Counted from the first letter of the stretch, positions 1 to 9,002 are shown. The stretch: DNA of 62,400 nucleotides from Bacteroidota bacterium (GCA_012522045.1 JAAYLC010000186.1:1-62400), one strand, 5' to 3'. Numbers and translations: made by a program. The notes: generated from the letters alone by a model not told the origin.

Positions 1-9
1 AAATATGTT

Positions 10-1287
10 GTGTGAATTCCAATACGGTGCGATTAAGAGCTCCCAATTTTCTATTCCGCATATCCTTCCAGAAGTATTTCAATTCCAATATGGTGCGATT
101 AAGAGTCCCTGTGAAACAAGTCCATATCGTTTTTCAACTTCATTTCAATTCCAATATGGTGCGATTAAGAGTAACAGCATCAATAGGATTATCGAAATTG
201 TACTTATATTTCAATTCCAATATGGTGCGATTAAGAGAATACGCTCGGATGGGAGGAATTCAAACAATCGGTATATTTCAATTCCAATATGGTGCGATTA
301 AGAGACAACAGACCGATTGGAGTCAAATCATTGCCGGACTATTTCAATTCCAATATGGTGCGATTAAGAGAACAGCATCAATAGGGTTGTCAAAATTGTA
401 CTTATATTTCAATTCCAATATGGTGCGATTAAGAGCTGGAAATCCACCTACAAGGTTCCCTGGTTCTGTAATTTCAATTCCAATATGGTGCGATTAAGAG
501 TTGTTTCAGTTTATCAAATTCCACTGCTGTAGCGCCATTTCAATTCCAATATGGTGCGATTAAGAGAATCTCTATATCTGTTGGGTCGACGGGTGTAACT
601 TCATTTCAATTCCAATATGGTGCGATTAAGAGTCATTTTTGTGCTTGCTTTCATCAGGGTATATTTCGATTTCAATTCCAATATGGTGCGATTAAGAGAA
701 TGAGTGCGATTGGAGATTTTAATAATCTGATGGCATTTCAATTCCAATATGGTGCGATTAAGAGAAGTGAACGTGAACGACAAGGTGAGTGTCTTTTTAA
801 ATTTCAATTCCAATATGGTGCGATTAAGAGCTTGAACCAAATTCTATTCAAATAGTTGATGCTTAATTTCAATTCCAATATGGTGCGATTAAGAGCCAAT
901 CTATGTGTGTTGATGCCTTCTATTTCTTCTGATTTCAATTCCAATATGGTGCGATTAAGAGTTTTAAACGAGCGAGGTTTTTCCGCTGTTTTTAATTAAT
1001 TTCAATTCCAATATGGTGCGATTAAGAGAGACACCAAGTCTTTTAAGTTTCCGGGAATTTCTTATTTCAATTCCAATATGGTGCGATTAAGAGCGATGAA
1101 ATGGAACGTCGCACGTTCCGAGCAATGGAATTTCAATTCCAATATGGTGCGATTAAGAGTTCAAGTAAAGACAGAATTAAAGAACAGCAATAAATTTCAA
1201 TTCCAATATGGTGCGATTAAGAGAGAGTATTCAATCTCCTGCATAACATCATCTTTCATTTCAATTCCAATATGGTGCGATTAAGAG
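10..1287 (-). CRISPR. CRISPR array, 20 repeats and 19 spacers, type I-B
   Basis: Twenty copies of a 30-bp repeat (on the + strand it begins ATTTCAATTCC and ends GCGATTAAGAG) separate nineteen spacers of 34-37 bp. Copies start at 10, 76, 142, 208, 275, 341, 406, 471, 537, 603, 669, 735, 801, 866, 932, 999, 1064, 1130, 1194 and 1258. All are identical except the first, which differs at repeat positions 1, 3, 5 and 16 and so marks the old, leader-distal end. Read on the - strand the repeat ends in ATTGAAAT, the usual form of the 8-nt 5' handle of type I-B crRNAs. The leader and cas genes lie to the right, so new spacers should enter near 1258. Spacers at 172-207 and 371-405 are near-duplicates. 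Open frames across the array only reflect the repeat and are not genes. Confidence 0.99.
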
Positions 1288-1359
1288 TCGTGAAAATAAG
1301 CAAAAAAATATATTGAAACTCAATTCAATACAATTTATTTAAGCGTATTTTAAAATACT
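1288..1359 (-). promoter_or_regulatory. CRISPR leader
   Basis: This AT-rich stretch lies between the leader-proximal repeat and the cas terminator. It contains ATTGAA/TTCAAT inverted arms around 1311-1328 and a perfect 14-bp palindrome, GTATTTTAAAATAC, at 1345-1358. Its place next to the intact end of the array and next to cas2 fits a leader. I could not find a canonical TAnnTTTG promoter reading into the array, so the exact start of the pre-crRNA is unknown, and the leader may extend right of the terminator to 1490. Confidence 0.6.
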
Positions 1360-1406
1360 AAAAATCGTCGCAGACCATTTCGATAAAATCATTGGGACTG
1401 CGACGA
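1360..1406 (-). terminator. intrinsic terminator of the cas operon
   Basis: On the - strand a perfect 9-bp stem (TCGTCGCAG / CTGCGACGA, at 1398-1406 and 1365-1373) is followed by five T. It lies 87 bp after the cas2 stop and just before the leader, so it should end the cas transcript and separate it from the array. Confidence 0.75.
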
Positions 1407-1492
1407 CTATATAAAACACTGATCTTCAATTAATAAAAACAAGATGTCAAAGACCTTGTGAACAAACCAGTAGCTCAAGGTAAGACCGACGA

Positions 1493-1756
1493 TTAAAGGA
1501 AAGTGTCAAGCTCGTTCTTTTCCCGACCCATAACCTCTTTTTTAAGCCAATCTTCATTATTACTCGTGAAAATAATAATACTGTCGTGTTCTTCATCCAT
1601 AATTTTTTTAGCTTCAAATTTTAATTCACGTAATTTCGAAGGAGTTAACGATCCTTCAAAAACAGAATTCTGAATCCAGTTCAAATACTGCCGACATAAT
1701 TTCAACATTTTGCCTACTCTGCGTTCCCCGATGTCGTAAACTAGGATAATGTACAT
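1493..1756 (-). CDS. cas2: CRISPR-associated endonuclease Cas2
   Basis: An 87-residue protein of normal Cas2 length with a ferredoxin-like fold. The N-terminal strand MYIILVYDIGERR carries Asp8, the conserved metal-binding residue of the family. Cas2 forms the scaffold of the Cas1-Cas2 integrase that inserts new spacers at the leader end of the array. It is the last gene of the cas operon, 70 bp after cas1 and directly before the terminator. Its start ATG is the first in the frame and the only reasonable one. Confidence 0.97.
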   Translation of the reverse strand: MYIILVYDIGERRVGKMLKLCRQYLNWIQNSVFEGSLTPSKLRELKFEAKKIMDEEHDSIIIFTSNNEDWLKKEVMGREKNELDTFL

Positions 1757-1826
1757 AATTGATGGAATATTTTATCTAAATATTATAAGCAATTTCCACG
1801 TTGTCGTCCTTTATTTAGCTCATCAC

Positions 1827-2831
1827 TCACCACCAAGCTTTAAAAGGTCGGTAGGGTTCTATCTGCATGATATGCTTGATCAATTTATAAACTTCCAGCT
1901 TAACCAAGTGTTTGTAGCTCACATGCTTATTCAATTTTCGATGTTTTATAGTTTGGTTCAAACGTTCTTCCCACGAGCGCAATACTTTTTTCCTTCCGGA
2001 ATGGTTTAGCAGGCAATAATTCATTTTTTTTTCAAAATCCTTCTCACTCAATATTTTTTTGTTTAACAAGGAGAAAATTAATCGATCTACCAAAATAGGT
2101 TTAAAAATTTCTGAAACGTCCAATGCCAAAGAATATCTCCTGTATCCGGGTTCGTGTAAGTAACTGATTGTCGGATCCAGTTGGGTGTGATAAATAGCAT
2201 CCAGACACAAGGTGTAACACATCATATTTGTAAATGAAATCAAGGCATTTACCTCATTGGAAGGCGGTTGTTTTATTCGATTTCCCATCTTAAAATCCGG
2301 TATTATTTTTTCAAATGCACTATAATATACCATTCGCATATTGCCTTCCCAGCCCATTAAGGCATCAATTTTATCTGCTGCCTCTTTTTCCAGATTATAA
2401 GCCTCGATCATAGTGATTTGTTCTAAAACATCCCGCTCGCGGTTTTGATAATATTTGAGATTTCGCAACATATTGGCAGCAGCACCTTCAACAAACAACT
2501 TGGCAAGCTGCATTCGCCTTTTATGTGAAGTGTAACATTTTACCTGTTCAATAAGCACTTTTCCACTCAACAAAAAATCTTTGGGCATAAAACTTCCGGT
2601 ATAATGTTCGTAGTAATCAAAAAAGTGAACCGGAATTTGATTTTTCCCAAGGAAATTGAACATTGCCGAATTGGCATCCAAGGACCCAAAGCAATACAAG
2701 TTTTTTATTCCCACAATGGGCAAATACTTCGCCGGACCTTCCGTGCCTTCCGCATCAACAGGAACGAACTTCAAGGTGTTGTCTTTTCTGCTGAGGCGTC
2801 CGGGATTGAAGAGGTAGTAGGATTTTTTCAT
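1827..2831 (-). CDS. cas1: CRISPR-associated endonuclease Cas1
   Basis: A Cas1 integrase of 334 residues beginning MKKSYYLFNPGRLSRK. The catalytic Glu lies in MGWEGNMRM and the His/Asp pair in LHEPGYRRYSLALDVSE, as in type I-B Cas1 proteins. The frame is open eight codons further upstream, but the ATG at 2831 overlaps the cas4 stop as ATGA, which points to translational coupling, and it gives the usual N-terminus. With Cas2 and Cas4 it captures and integrates spacers. There is no sign of damage. Confidence 0.97.
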   Translation of the reverse strand: MKKSYYLFNPGRLSRKDNTLKFVPVDAEGTEGPAKYLPIVGIKNLYCFGSLDANSAMFNFLGKNQIPVHFFDYYEHYTGSFMPKDFLLSGKVLIEQVKCYTSHKRRMQLAKLFVEGAAANMLRNLKYYQNRERDVLEQITMIEAYNLEKEAADKIDALMGWEGNMRMVYYSAFEKIIPDFKMGNRIKQPPSNEVNALISFTNMMCYTLCLDAIYHTQLDPTISYLHEPGYRRYSLALDVSEIFKPILVDRLIFSLLNKKILSEKDFEKKMNYCLLNHSGRKKVLRSWEERLNQTIKHRKLNKHVSYKHLVKLEVYKLIKHIMQIEPYRPFKAWW

Positions 2832-3364
2832 AATAATAATTCCCCTGCATAACAAAAATCATAATAACTGCATGATTTACAAATTTTTGTATTAAGCACG
2901 GGAGGGCATTCTGTTTGATTTACTAATGTTTTAATATTTTTAATTGTTTTTTTTAGATAGTTTATATCCTCTTCATCCAGATACACTTCTTCTCTTTCTC
3001 GCAATCTTGGATATTCTATGATACCCTTTTCTGTTTCAATTCCATTGAGTTCCAGCAACCACAAATAAAACTTTACTTGCCAAATATGCGCTTGTTCTAC
3101 CTTATTACTTCTTTTGGTTTCGTGTATGATTTTGTTTTTGGTATCATAAAAATCAATTTTCCCGGTTAATAAAACTCCCTTGTAATCATAAGTAAGCTCA
3201 ATCTGCGAGTATTTATCACTTCGTTGTAAATAGGATTCTTCCTCGACTACTTTACCGTCTGCTACCAAATCAGAGGTCTGCTCCATGTTAATTCCGTTTG
3301 CGTGAAACCAACATTCTCGAGGACAAACATTGTAAAGGTTGATAAGCGTAGCGTTGATGGTCAT
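2828..3364 (-). CDS. cas4: CRISPR-associated exonuclease Cas4
   Basis: A RecB-family nuclease of 178 residues (180 if the GTG at 3370 is used; I prefer the ATG). Cysteines in CPRECW near the N-terminus and in ICKSCSYYDFC near the C-terminus form the expected four-cysteine iron-sulfur site. IDFYD and HETKRS carry the nuclease Asp and Glu-x-Lys, followed by QVKFYLWLL. Cas4 trims prespacers and checks the PAM during adaptation. It starts 12 bp after cas3 and overlaps cas1 by 4 bp. Confidence 0.95.
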   Translation of the reverse strand: MTINATLINLYNVCPRECWFHANGINMEQTSDLVADGKVVEEESYLQRSDKYSQIELTYDYKGVLLTGKIDFYDTKNKIIHETKRSNKVEQAHIWQVKFYLWLLELNGIETEKGIIEYPRLREREEVYLDEEDINYLKKTIKNIKTLVNQTECPPVLNTKICKSCSYYDFCYAGELLL

Positions 3365-3376
3365 AGTCACTAATAT

Positions 3377-5677
3377 TCACCAAATTTCACTTGTTATCCA
3401 TGGATCTTCTTCATCTGCAATCAAACCCAAATCCGGACAATATTTTTTATTGGTCAGCCAGTTTCGTTGCTCTAATAACTTATTTTGGTTTGAAATTAGA
3501 GAGATATCTTGCTTTAAAAAACCTTCATTTTTCCATTGAGCAAATCGCCCTTTTCTGATTTGAACCTTTTGGCTTTCTGCACTAATGAAATCAAATGTAT
3601 TCAGGTATTCATCATATACAGTTCTGTTCGCTTGCGGTAAAATCTTAATTCCGTCGAACTGTTTATAAAAATCCTCTTCACTATGTTTGTTTTTCTTTAG
3701 AGGACTTAACAATTTCAATGCTTCTTTTAAATAAGCATATTGGTTGTCGAATTTCTTTTTGTCTGTTACATTCCAATTGGGATAAACCTCATCAATTGTT
3801 TTTTGTAATAAACTTTCGTCAATGACACCGCCTTCTTTCTCAATTTTTTGAAGTACATCAAGGGTTCTTGTAATTATATCTTTGTTATAGATGTAAAAAT
3901 CACTTTCCTCATTTTGTGTAAAGACATAGCAAGGACAAATTCCTTTTTCTCTTTTCCTGTTAACCCTGCCAAATCTTTGTATCAATGCGTCAATAGGGGC
4001 GGGCTCTGTATAAATCATGTCATAATCAATATCCAAACTGACTTCAATTGCCTGTGTACCAACAAGTAATTGAATTTGTTCGCCCTTTAAGTTCTTCTCT
4101 TTGACTGAACGGTCTACTCCTGAGAATGAACCATGCAACAGTACTGATTTGTTATTGCCAATCGCAGTTTTTAGCTCTTTGTAAACTTTTTGTGAGGATT
4201 TAACGGTGTTACAAACAACTAATACTTTTTTGCCTTCTTTCAACTTTGTTTTAATCTCGTCAAGCGAATTGCTTAATAAGCCTTCTTTAAGTATGACTTT
4301 ATGCCTTTTGAAATACTCATATAATTGTGCATTTGCAGTAACTCTATCAAATGCTCCAATACTTTGCTCCAATTCTTTTAAAAAGAATTGAGGCATAGTC
4401 GCTGTCATTATCATCACTTTTGCCTGAAATTTATTGATTAAAAGCTCCAATAAAATTTTTATTTGGGCAAATGTTTCAGGATTATAAGCATGGATTTCAT
4501 CAAATATCAAATAAGCTCCCGTCATTTCAAGAAAACCTTGTTCGTAACCTTTCAATCCAAATAAATGCTTTAATAACTGGAAAGGCGTAACTACTTTTAA
4601 AGGAGTCGCAATACTTTTAAATTTGCTTCGTAAAGTGTCAATATTTTCTTTTTTATCATCAAGGCTATACTGCAAATCGTCAAAATAATTATTGAGATAA
4701 TTACTTAATTTTCCATGCAGCATTCCTACTTTATCTTTTCCCAGGTCAGCACCTAAACGTTCAAACATCGCATTAATAGATGCGGTAAAGGGCAAGATAT
4801 AAAATACACGACCTTGCCCGAAATGGTCGAACTGCGATTTTAACCACAATATTGCACTTTCTGTTTTTCCGGAGCCGGTTGGTGCGGTTAAAATCAAATT
4901 CCCAAAAATCTTAGAACAGTCTATTTGATGCTGATAAAAATCAAATCCTGATTTTTTAAGTTGCAGACGCTTCTTTTCTAAAAAGTCAAAATCTGTTGTT
5001 TCAAGATTTTCCAACTTAGTAACTTTTGCTGAACCTAAATGGTCGCACCATTTCAATCCCCCAAACAGAAGCATCAGTTGTAGATAGCTCGAATGTTCAT
5101 CGGTAAAAGGTTTTTTGTTGTAAATCCGAATCAGCCCTTCGAGAGTGTTTGGTTTAATATTGCTTAATCTTATATCAAATTCCTCGAGTAACTGAATAAC
5201 TTCATCGACTGTTACATTTTCTAAAAACGATTGCTCAAAACTTTTCTGCTCATCGACCGCAGGCAACATTCCAAAATTGTTTTCTGTATGATAGAATGCT
5301 AATTGTTTCTGTAATGTTTCAAAATCCTTGTGATGACCTGCAATGACCAGTTTAAGGATATGCCTTACTTCATCGTTCAACTCTTTGATTGCTTCTACAA
5401 ATGGAATAGAAAACAATTCATGTCGTTGAAATTTCCATTGGTTAGGTTGCCTGTTCAGCAATTTCTGAAATTCCCGATGTGATTTCCCCAAATCATGAAA
5501 AATAATTGCGAGTTTAAGAATACCCCAAAACCTTTCTCCAAGTCTTGAAACTTCAGCCGCTTTAGGAAATGCACTTTTTATAAAATCAAATACCAATAAG
5601 CAATCTTCAATATGCTCTTTCAGGCTTATTGGAGGTTGGCTACTGTTTTTATCTTTTGATTTTGCTATTAGTGTCAT
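3377..5677 (-). CDS. cas3: CRISPR-associated nuclease-helicase Cas3 (HD fused)
   Basis: A 766-residue Cas3 with an N-terminal HD nuclease domain (His22; His61-Asp62 in FHDLGKS; further His residues in FQRHELF and IAGHHKDF) and a superfamily 2 helicase domain. The helicase shows Walker A in TAPTGSGKTES, the DExH box in LIFDEIHAY, motif III in MTATMP and motif VI in ALIQRFGRVNRK. It is recruited by the DNA-bound effector complex to unwind and degrade the target. The nuclease and helicase are intact and fused, as is usual for type I-B. It abuts cas5 with no gap. Confidence 0.97.
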   Translation of the reverse strand: MTLIAKSKDKNSSQPPISLKEHIEDCLLVFDFIKSAFPKAAEVSRLGERFWGILKLAIIFHDLGKSHREFQKLLNRQPNQWKFQRHELFSIPFVEAIKELNDEVRHILKLVIAGHHKDFETLQKQLAFYHTENNFGMLPAVDEQKSFEQSFLENVTVDEVIQLLEEFDIRLSNIKPNTLEGLIRIYNKKPFTDEHSSYLQLMLLFGGLKWCDHLGSAKVTKLENLETTDFDFLEKKRLQLKKSGFDFYQHQIDCSKIFGNLILTAPTGSGKTESAILWLKSQFDHFGQGRVFYILPFTASINAMFERLGADLGKDKVGMLHGKLSNYLNNYFDDLQYSLDDKKENIDTLRSKFKSIATPLKVVTPFQLLKHLFGLKGYEQGFLEMTGAYLIFDEIHAYNPETFAQIKILLELLINKFQAKVMIMTATMPQFFLKELEQSIGAFDRVTANAQLYEYFKRHKVILKEGLLSNSLDEIKTKLKEGKKVLVVCNTVKSSQKVYKELKTAIGNNKSVLLHGSFSGVDRSVKEKNLKGEQIQLLVGTQAIEVSLDIDYDMIYTEPAPIDALIQRFGRVNRKREKGICPCYVFTQNEESDFYIYNKDIITRTLDVLQKIEKEGGVIDESLLQKTIDEVYPNWNVTDKKKFDNQYAYLKEALKLLSPLKKNKHSEEDFYKQFDGIKILPQANRTVYDEYLNTFDFISAESQKVQIRKGRFAQWKNEGFLKQDISLISNQNKLLEQRNWLTNKKYCPDLGLIADEEDPWITSEIW

Positions 5678-6346
5678 CTATTCAAAGTTTAGCTCATGAA
5701 AGAAGATGTCCACCTCCTTACCATTAGGCAAAATATCTTTAAATGTAGGCAATTCGGTTTCAATCCTGTTGGACTTGCAGCTTACCACGCTAAAAGGTTC
5801 TGTTCCCAAGTTCTTTCGGGGAAACTCATCTGTAAAATACTTCGGTAAAGCTTGAATTTGTCCCGGTAAATGATATTTGAACGGAATTATCTGTCCTCTT
5901 ATATTGGAACTGTATTCATTCTTTTCCAAAACTTCTTTTTCAGAAATATTAGTTACCGTAGCCAAATCATTCATTCTGCCTAACAATAACTGGAAATGAG
6001 GTTGAGTCAAATAATTTTTTATTTCAACATCAGTAGTATAGATTCTTAAAAAATTATTAAACAAAAACTTTCTGTAAATGATATTGGATTTTGCATTATT
6101 GGTAGGCTTGCCATTTTTACTGCTGATTTGGTAAATGGTTTCCAAATCCTCTCCCTCGCTTTCATACTCAAAATAGTAACCAATTTTCAGGTCATTATGT
6201 CTGAGGTATTTTCCAGCAGCGGCATTGATTAACCCCAACACTGTACTTAGCGGAGGTACTTCCAAAGTAGGTTGCATACCACTAATCAGGTTGGGATAGC
6301 GAAAACTCGCCGTCCAGCTTTCAATATCAATTTTATACACTTCCAT
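5678..6346 (-). CDS. cas5: type I-B effector subunit Cas5 (Tneap subtype)
   Basis: A 222-residue RAMP protein. The start MEVYKIDIESWTASFRYPN and the following TLEVPPLSTVLGLINAAAG match the Cas5t family that accompanies Cst1/Cst2. Cas5 caps the 5' handle of the crRNA in the surveillance complex. The start lies 1 bp after the cas7 stop and the end abuts cas3, so cas7-cas5-cas3 is one tight translational unit. I assign the family by N-terminal pattern and position. Confidence 0.92.
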   Translation of the reverse strand: MEVYKIDIESWTASFRYPNLISGMQPTLEVPPLSTVLGLINAAAGKYLRHNDLKIGYYFEYESEGEDLETIYQISSKNGKPTNNAKSNIIYRKFLFNNFLRIYTTDVEIKNYLTQPHFQLLLGRMNDLATVTNISEKEVLEKNEYSSNIRGQIIPFKYHLPGQIQALPKYFTDEFPRKNLGTEPFSVVSCKSNRIETELPTFKDILPNGKEVDIFFHELNFE

Positions 6347-6347
6347 A

Positions 6348-7436
6348 TCAAGGCAGTTGTGTTTTTACTTGTTTGCAATATTGGTCAATTGCCTGATTTA
6401 CACTAAGTAGTTTTACATTTTCAAATTCGTCAGCAAGTTTTTTTAATTCATCATTATACTCATCTAAAAACCCGCTACGTTTCCCAATGAAAACATCGCC
6501 TTGAATCTGGTCTTTATAATCGTTTAAAACCTCTTTAATGCCTTCGATATTTAACACTGCTCTTTCGCTTCTTTGCCCTTCTCCAACTGCGATATGCGAA
6601 AATGGATGATTCCCAGAGTTTGTTGTAGCGAGAATAATAAATTTCGGAGTAACATCAGCCATATTATTGGTCTGCATAGCTCCTCCAGAGATTGTTTTCA
6701 ATGCAGCGATTGTATCAACTATTCTCTTTTCCCGGGTTGATCTTTCTAACCGCACCAATTTTTGTTGTTCACCCGATTTGGTTTTTACGAAGGGATCATT
6801 GACTTCTATGGCTCCATTTGCAATAGCTGTTTCTTTTTGTTTGTCTGTAAGATTCTTAAAACCCGTTTTATTGTAACTTGAAAAAGTCCCTACTTGAGCT
6901 AAATCTAAAGAAAACATTCCTTTCATTATTGCAGAATATTCTTCTTTACTATAAGGTACACTGTCCCCTTCTTGGCGCGCCATGCTTGACCAATTCTCTA
7001 CTGTTGAAACACTCGTAACAGAGACTATTACAGAGTTTTTAAGAGGAGAAACTCTTGTTACTGTTACATCTTCTTTCTTTTCTTTGCCTTTTTTGTCCAA
7101 TACGGGATTGCCCTTATCGTCTCTTACAATGTCTTTAGCTGCTTTCATATAACCAAAGACATCATCGTCGGCATATCGAATTGGGTCAGCATCAGTAAAG
7201 GCTATTTTAGTATCTCTTGTGACAGGCGATAGCTCCCACCGATGATTTACTTTCAACGCTTCCCTCCACCAAAACCTCCATGCTTGGCCAGATACATATG
7301 TGTAAGTCCTACCGTTCTTATAAATTTTCTTTGTACCCACAGCATTGTCGAAATTACTGCTTGTACTTTTTCCTGCATTGTTTAATGCAACTACATCCAC
7401 ATCCAAGAGGATGAATCCTTGTGTTTTTAAATTCAT
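6348..7436 (-). CDS. cas7: type I-B effector backbone Cas7 (Cst2/DevR)
   Basis: A 362-residue protein starting MNLKTQGFILLDVDVVALNNAG, with the early RTYTYVSGQAWRFWWREAL block typical of DevR/Cst2-type Cas7. Several copies coat the crRNA guide in the effector complex and make every sixth guide base flip out of pairing. Asn-rich and Lys-rich surface loops at about residues 100-125 (KDDKGNP, KKGKEKKED) look like a local insertion. It starts 18 bp after cas8 and is followed directly by cas5. Confidence 0.93.
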   Translation of the reverse strand: MNLKTQGFILLDVDVVALNNAGKSTSSNFDNAVGTKKIYKNGRTYTYVSGQAWRFWWREALKVNHRWELSPVTRDTKIAFTDADPIRYADDDVFGYMKAAKDIVRDDKGNPVLDKKGKEKKEDVTVTRVSPLKNSVIVSVTSVSTVENWSSMARQEGDSVPYSKEEYSAIMKGMFSLDLAQVGTFSSYNKTGFKNLTDKQKETAIANGAIEVNDPFVKTKSGEQQKLVRLERSTREKRIVDTIAALKTISGGAMQTNNMADVTPKFIILATTNSGNHPFSHIAVGEGQRSERAVLNIEGIKEVLNDYKDQIQGDVFIGKRSGFLDEYNDELKKLADEFENVKLLSVNQAIDQYCKQVKTQLP

Positions 7437-7454
7437 TTTATTTAATTTTAAAGA

Positions 7455-8924
7455 TTATTCATTATCCAATTCATCTGGTTCTTCCAATTCCACATCTACC
7501 GACTTATTCATTTCGTGCAAACGTTGATAGATAGCAATCAGAAGCAAATCCCTTATCTCATTCCAATAGGTACCATCAGGGAATAAATATTCTGCGTATT
7601 CATCCATTGTAATTAATGGCTTCTCTCGGTCGCTATGCTTTCTGTTGTAGTCAGCAACCAACTGTAGCAAATATCTTCTAAGAGCACTACTTGTTTTTTG
7701 CCCATTGATACGGGTTATTGCTTTTTTAATTTCATCGTCACTGCTGTCCTCAATGATGAAATCTGCCAGTTCCAATATTTTGGAAAGTGTACGTTTGTCC
7801 ATATTTCTGATATAAATTTGATATTGTTCAACAATTTGAAAATTGAAAATTTCTTTTTTGCTATGATATAATATTAATTTCCTGAATTTTTCGTAGCTGC
7901 CATTTAGTAAAAACTCTAATGCCCTGTTTTTCCACGTTTTGTAGCTGTCAAATCCCAACTGCTCTTTACTGTTTGTCCATTGTTCAGATTGGGCATTGTA
8001 TATGGCATTTTTAAACTTCGAGCTGCTGTATTGCCGGAATATAAAATTGTTCCAGTCTTTCTTGTGATGTAAAAGACAATAGGAATAAAAGGAAAATACA
8101 GTAGCCGGGAGGGTTAGTATATTAATTGTGGGACTTGCTCCAAAATTGGTAAAATGAAATAAGTTTAAGGTGGTATTCTTCGTTTCGCTTGTTCCGGTTG
8201 TTTCATTAAAAGTTGCTGTAATTACATTTTGAATACACTGTTCTGCATAATTAAAAATACCATTTACAGGATTTGAAAATTCTGAACGGTTAATGGACTT
8301 GGAGGCATTGCTTGATATGCTTTTATAGTTTTCATCTACATTCTTTCTGACAAAATATCTTGTAATCTCCGCTTTATTGCTTGTAAGTACGGCTACTTTA
8401 TCTCCCAATTGTTCCACACCCAATGGGACAAAAAATATTCTTATCAAGGCTTCTTTAGACATGAGAAGACCACTTTCAAAGCCGTGATGAAAGTTAATTA
8501 ATGTCGCTGACCCTGACATAATATGATTGTCTCTTGCAGAATAAAATACACTTCCAATCTGTGAGGTTATTCGGCACATTCCTTTTTCTGCATCAATCAA
8601 ATTCCATTTTTCATTTTCCCATTTCCATATCCCTTTATTTGTCTCTGCTTTAGTAAACATCCCTTGATAATACACTAATGTCTTATCATAACCTTTCTTG
8701 CCTTTATTGGAATTATGGGTAATCGTTGAATTTAAGAAAAAACTATGGAGGTTGTTATCCCATTTATTGACATAGATTTCTGTGGCAAATGCTATTAATT
8801 CCATAACAGATTTTTCCGGCATTTTCTCTTGCAGGTATTCAATCACATATCCGCCAATATCAGCGAATGGGTCGCCTGTGGGGTGGGTGTACCAGTTTGT
8901 TTTATCTATATCTGTTTCAGTCAT
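7455..8924 (-). CDS. cas8: type I-B large effector subunit Cas8 (Cst1-like)
   Basis: A 489-residue protein in the position of the large subunit. The start (DKTNWYTHPTGDPFADIGGYVIEYL) and the pairing with Cst2-type Cas7 and Cas5t fit the Cas8b1/Cst1 group. This subunit recognises the PAM and recruits Cas3. I see no CxxC pairs, which some Cst1 members have, so the zinc site seems lost or replaced. Translation should start at the ATG at 8924. The gene has its own predicted promoter in the cas6-cas8 gap, and that promoter overlaps the match of the crRNA-like guide described below. Confidence 0.85.
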   Translation of the reverse strand: MTETDIDKTNWYTHPTGDPFADIGGYVIEYLQEKMPEKSVMELIAFATEIYVNKWDNNLHSFFLNSTITHNSNKGKKGYDKTLVYYQGMFTKAETNKGIWKWENEKWNLIDAEKGMCRITSQIGSVFYSARDNHIMSGSATLINFHHGFESGLLMSKEALIRIFFVPLGVEQLGDKVAVLTSNKAEITRYFVRKNVDENYKSISSNASKSINRSEFSNPVNGIFNYAEQCIQNVITATFNETTGTSETKNTTLNLFHFTNFGASPTINILTLPATVFSFYSYCLLHHKKDWNNFIFRQYSSSKFKNAIYNAQSEQWTNSKEQLGFDSYKTWKNRALEFLLNGSYEKFRKLILYHSKKEIFNFQIVEQYQIYIRNMDKRTLSKILELADFIIEDSSDDEIKKAITRINGQKTSSALRRYLLQLVADYNRKHSDREKPLITMDEYAEYLFPDGTYWNEIRDLLLIAIYQRLHEMNKSVDVELEEPDELDNE

Positions 8925-8940
8925 TATAATAAAGTTTCAT
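8917..8940 (-). other. possible 7-codon leader ORF before cas8
   Basis: On the - strand a tiny frame encodes MKLYYND and stops 8 bp inside cas8. It lies between the predicted cas8 promoter and the cas8 start. It could be a leader peptide, a coupling device or nothing; so short a frame is expected by chance. I mention it because creTA modules of haloarchaea carry a mini-ORF in the same interval. Confidence 0.15.
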
Positions 8941-8962
8941 TCGCAATATATAAAATAATTAT

Positions 8963-8970
8963 CAAATGTA
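8963..8970 (-). promoter_or_regulatory. predicted promoter -7 element of cas8-cas7-cas5-cas3-cas4-cas1-cas2
   Basis: On the - strand TACATTTG fits the Bacteroidota consensus TAnnTTTG exactly and lies 38 bp upstream of the cas8 ATG. I see no good -33 TTTG. Six of its eight bases lie inside the 17-bp stretch matched by the crRNA-like guide (8965-8981) and the other two belong to the TCA in the PAM position. Confidence 0.6.
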
Positions 8971-8981
8971 GTTTTAATTTT
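8965..8981 (+). promoter_or_regulatory. protospacer-like target of the solitary guide
   Basis: These 17 bases (AATGTAGTTTTAATTTT) equal the first 17 bases after the degenerate repeat (9033-9049) except at position 6 (A here, C in the guide). The three bases on the 5' side, where type I systems read the PAM, are TCA. Beyond position 17 the match ends at once. Type I effectors do not pair every sixth guide base, so the mismatch should be tolerated. Confidence 0.6.
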
Positions 8982-8984
8982 ACA

Positions 8985-8992
8985 TATATTTG
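8985..8992 (+). promoter_or_regulatory. predicted promoter of the crRNA-like RNA
   Basis: TATATTTG on the + strand is an exact TAnnTTTG element. A transcript would start about 7 bp further on, in the run of G at 8997-9000, placing the degenerate repeat at its very 5' end. No clear -33 element is seen. It points away from cas8 and into the 3' end of cas6, antisense to cas6. Confidence 0.5.
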
Positions 8993-9002
8993 TCACGGGG
9001 AT

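Noticed and set aside
5-497. Open frames with repeating peptides SIPIWCD and NSNMVRLR
   Set aside because: They are the translation of the CRISPR repeat and spacers in two frames, with no gene features.
3034-3044. TTTCAATTCCA, identical to 11 bases of the CRISPR repeat, inside cas4
   Set aside because: The similarity does not extend beyond these 11 bases, and the codons (IETE) are well placed in the protein. Taken as chance.
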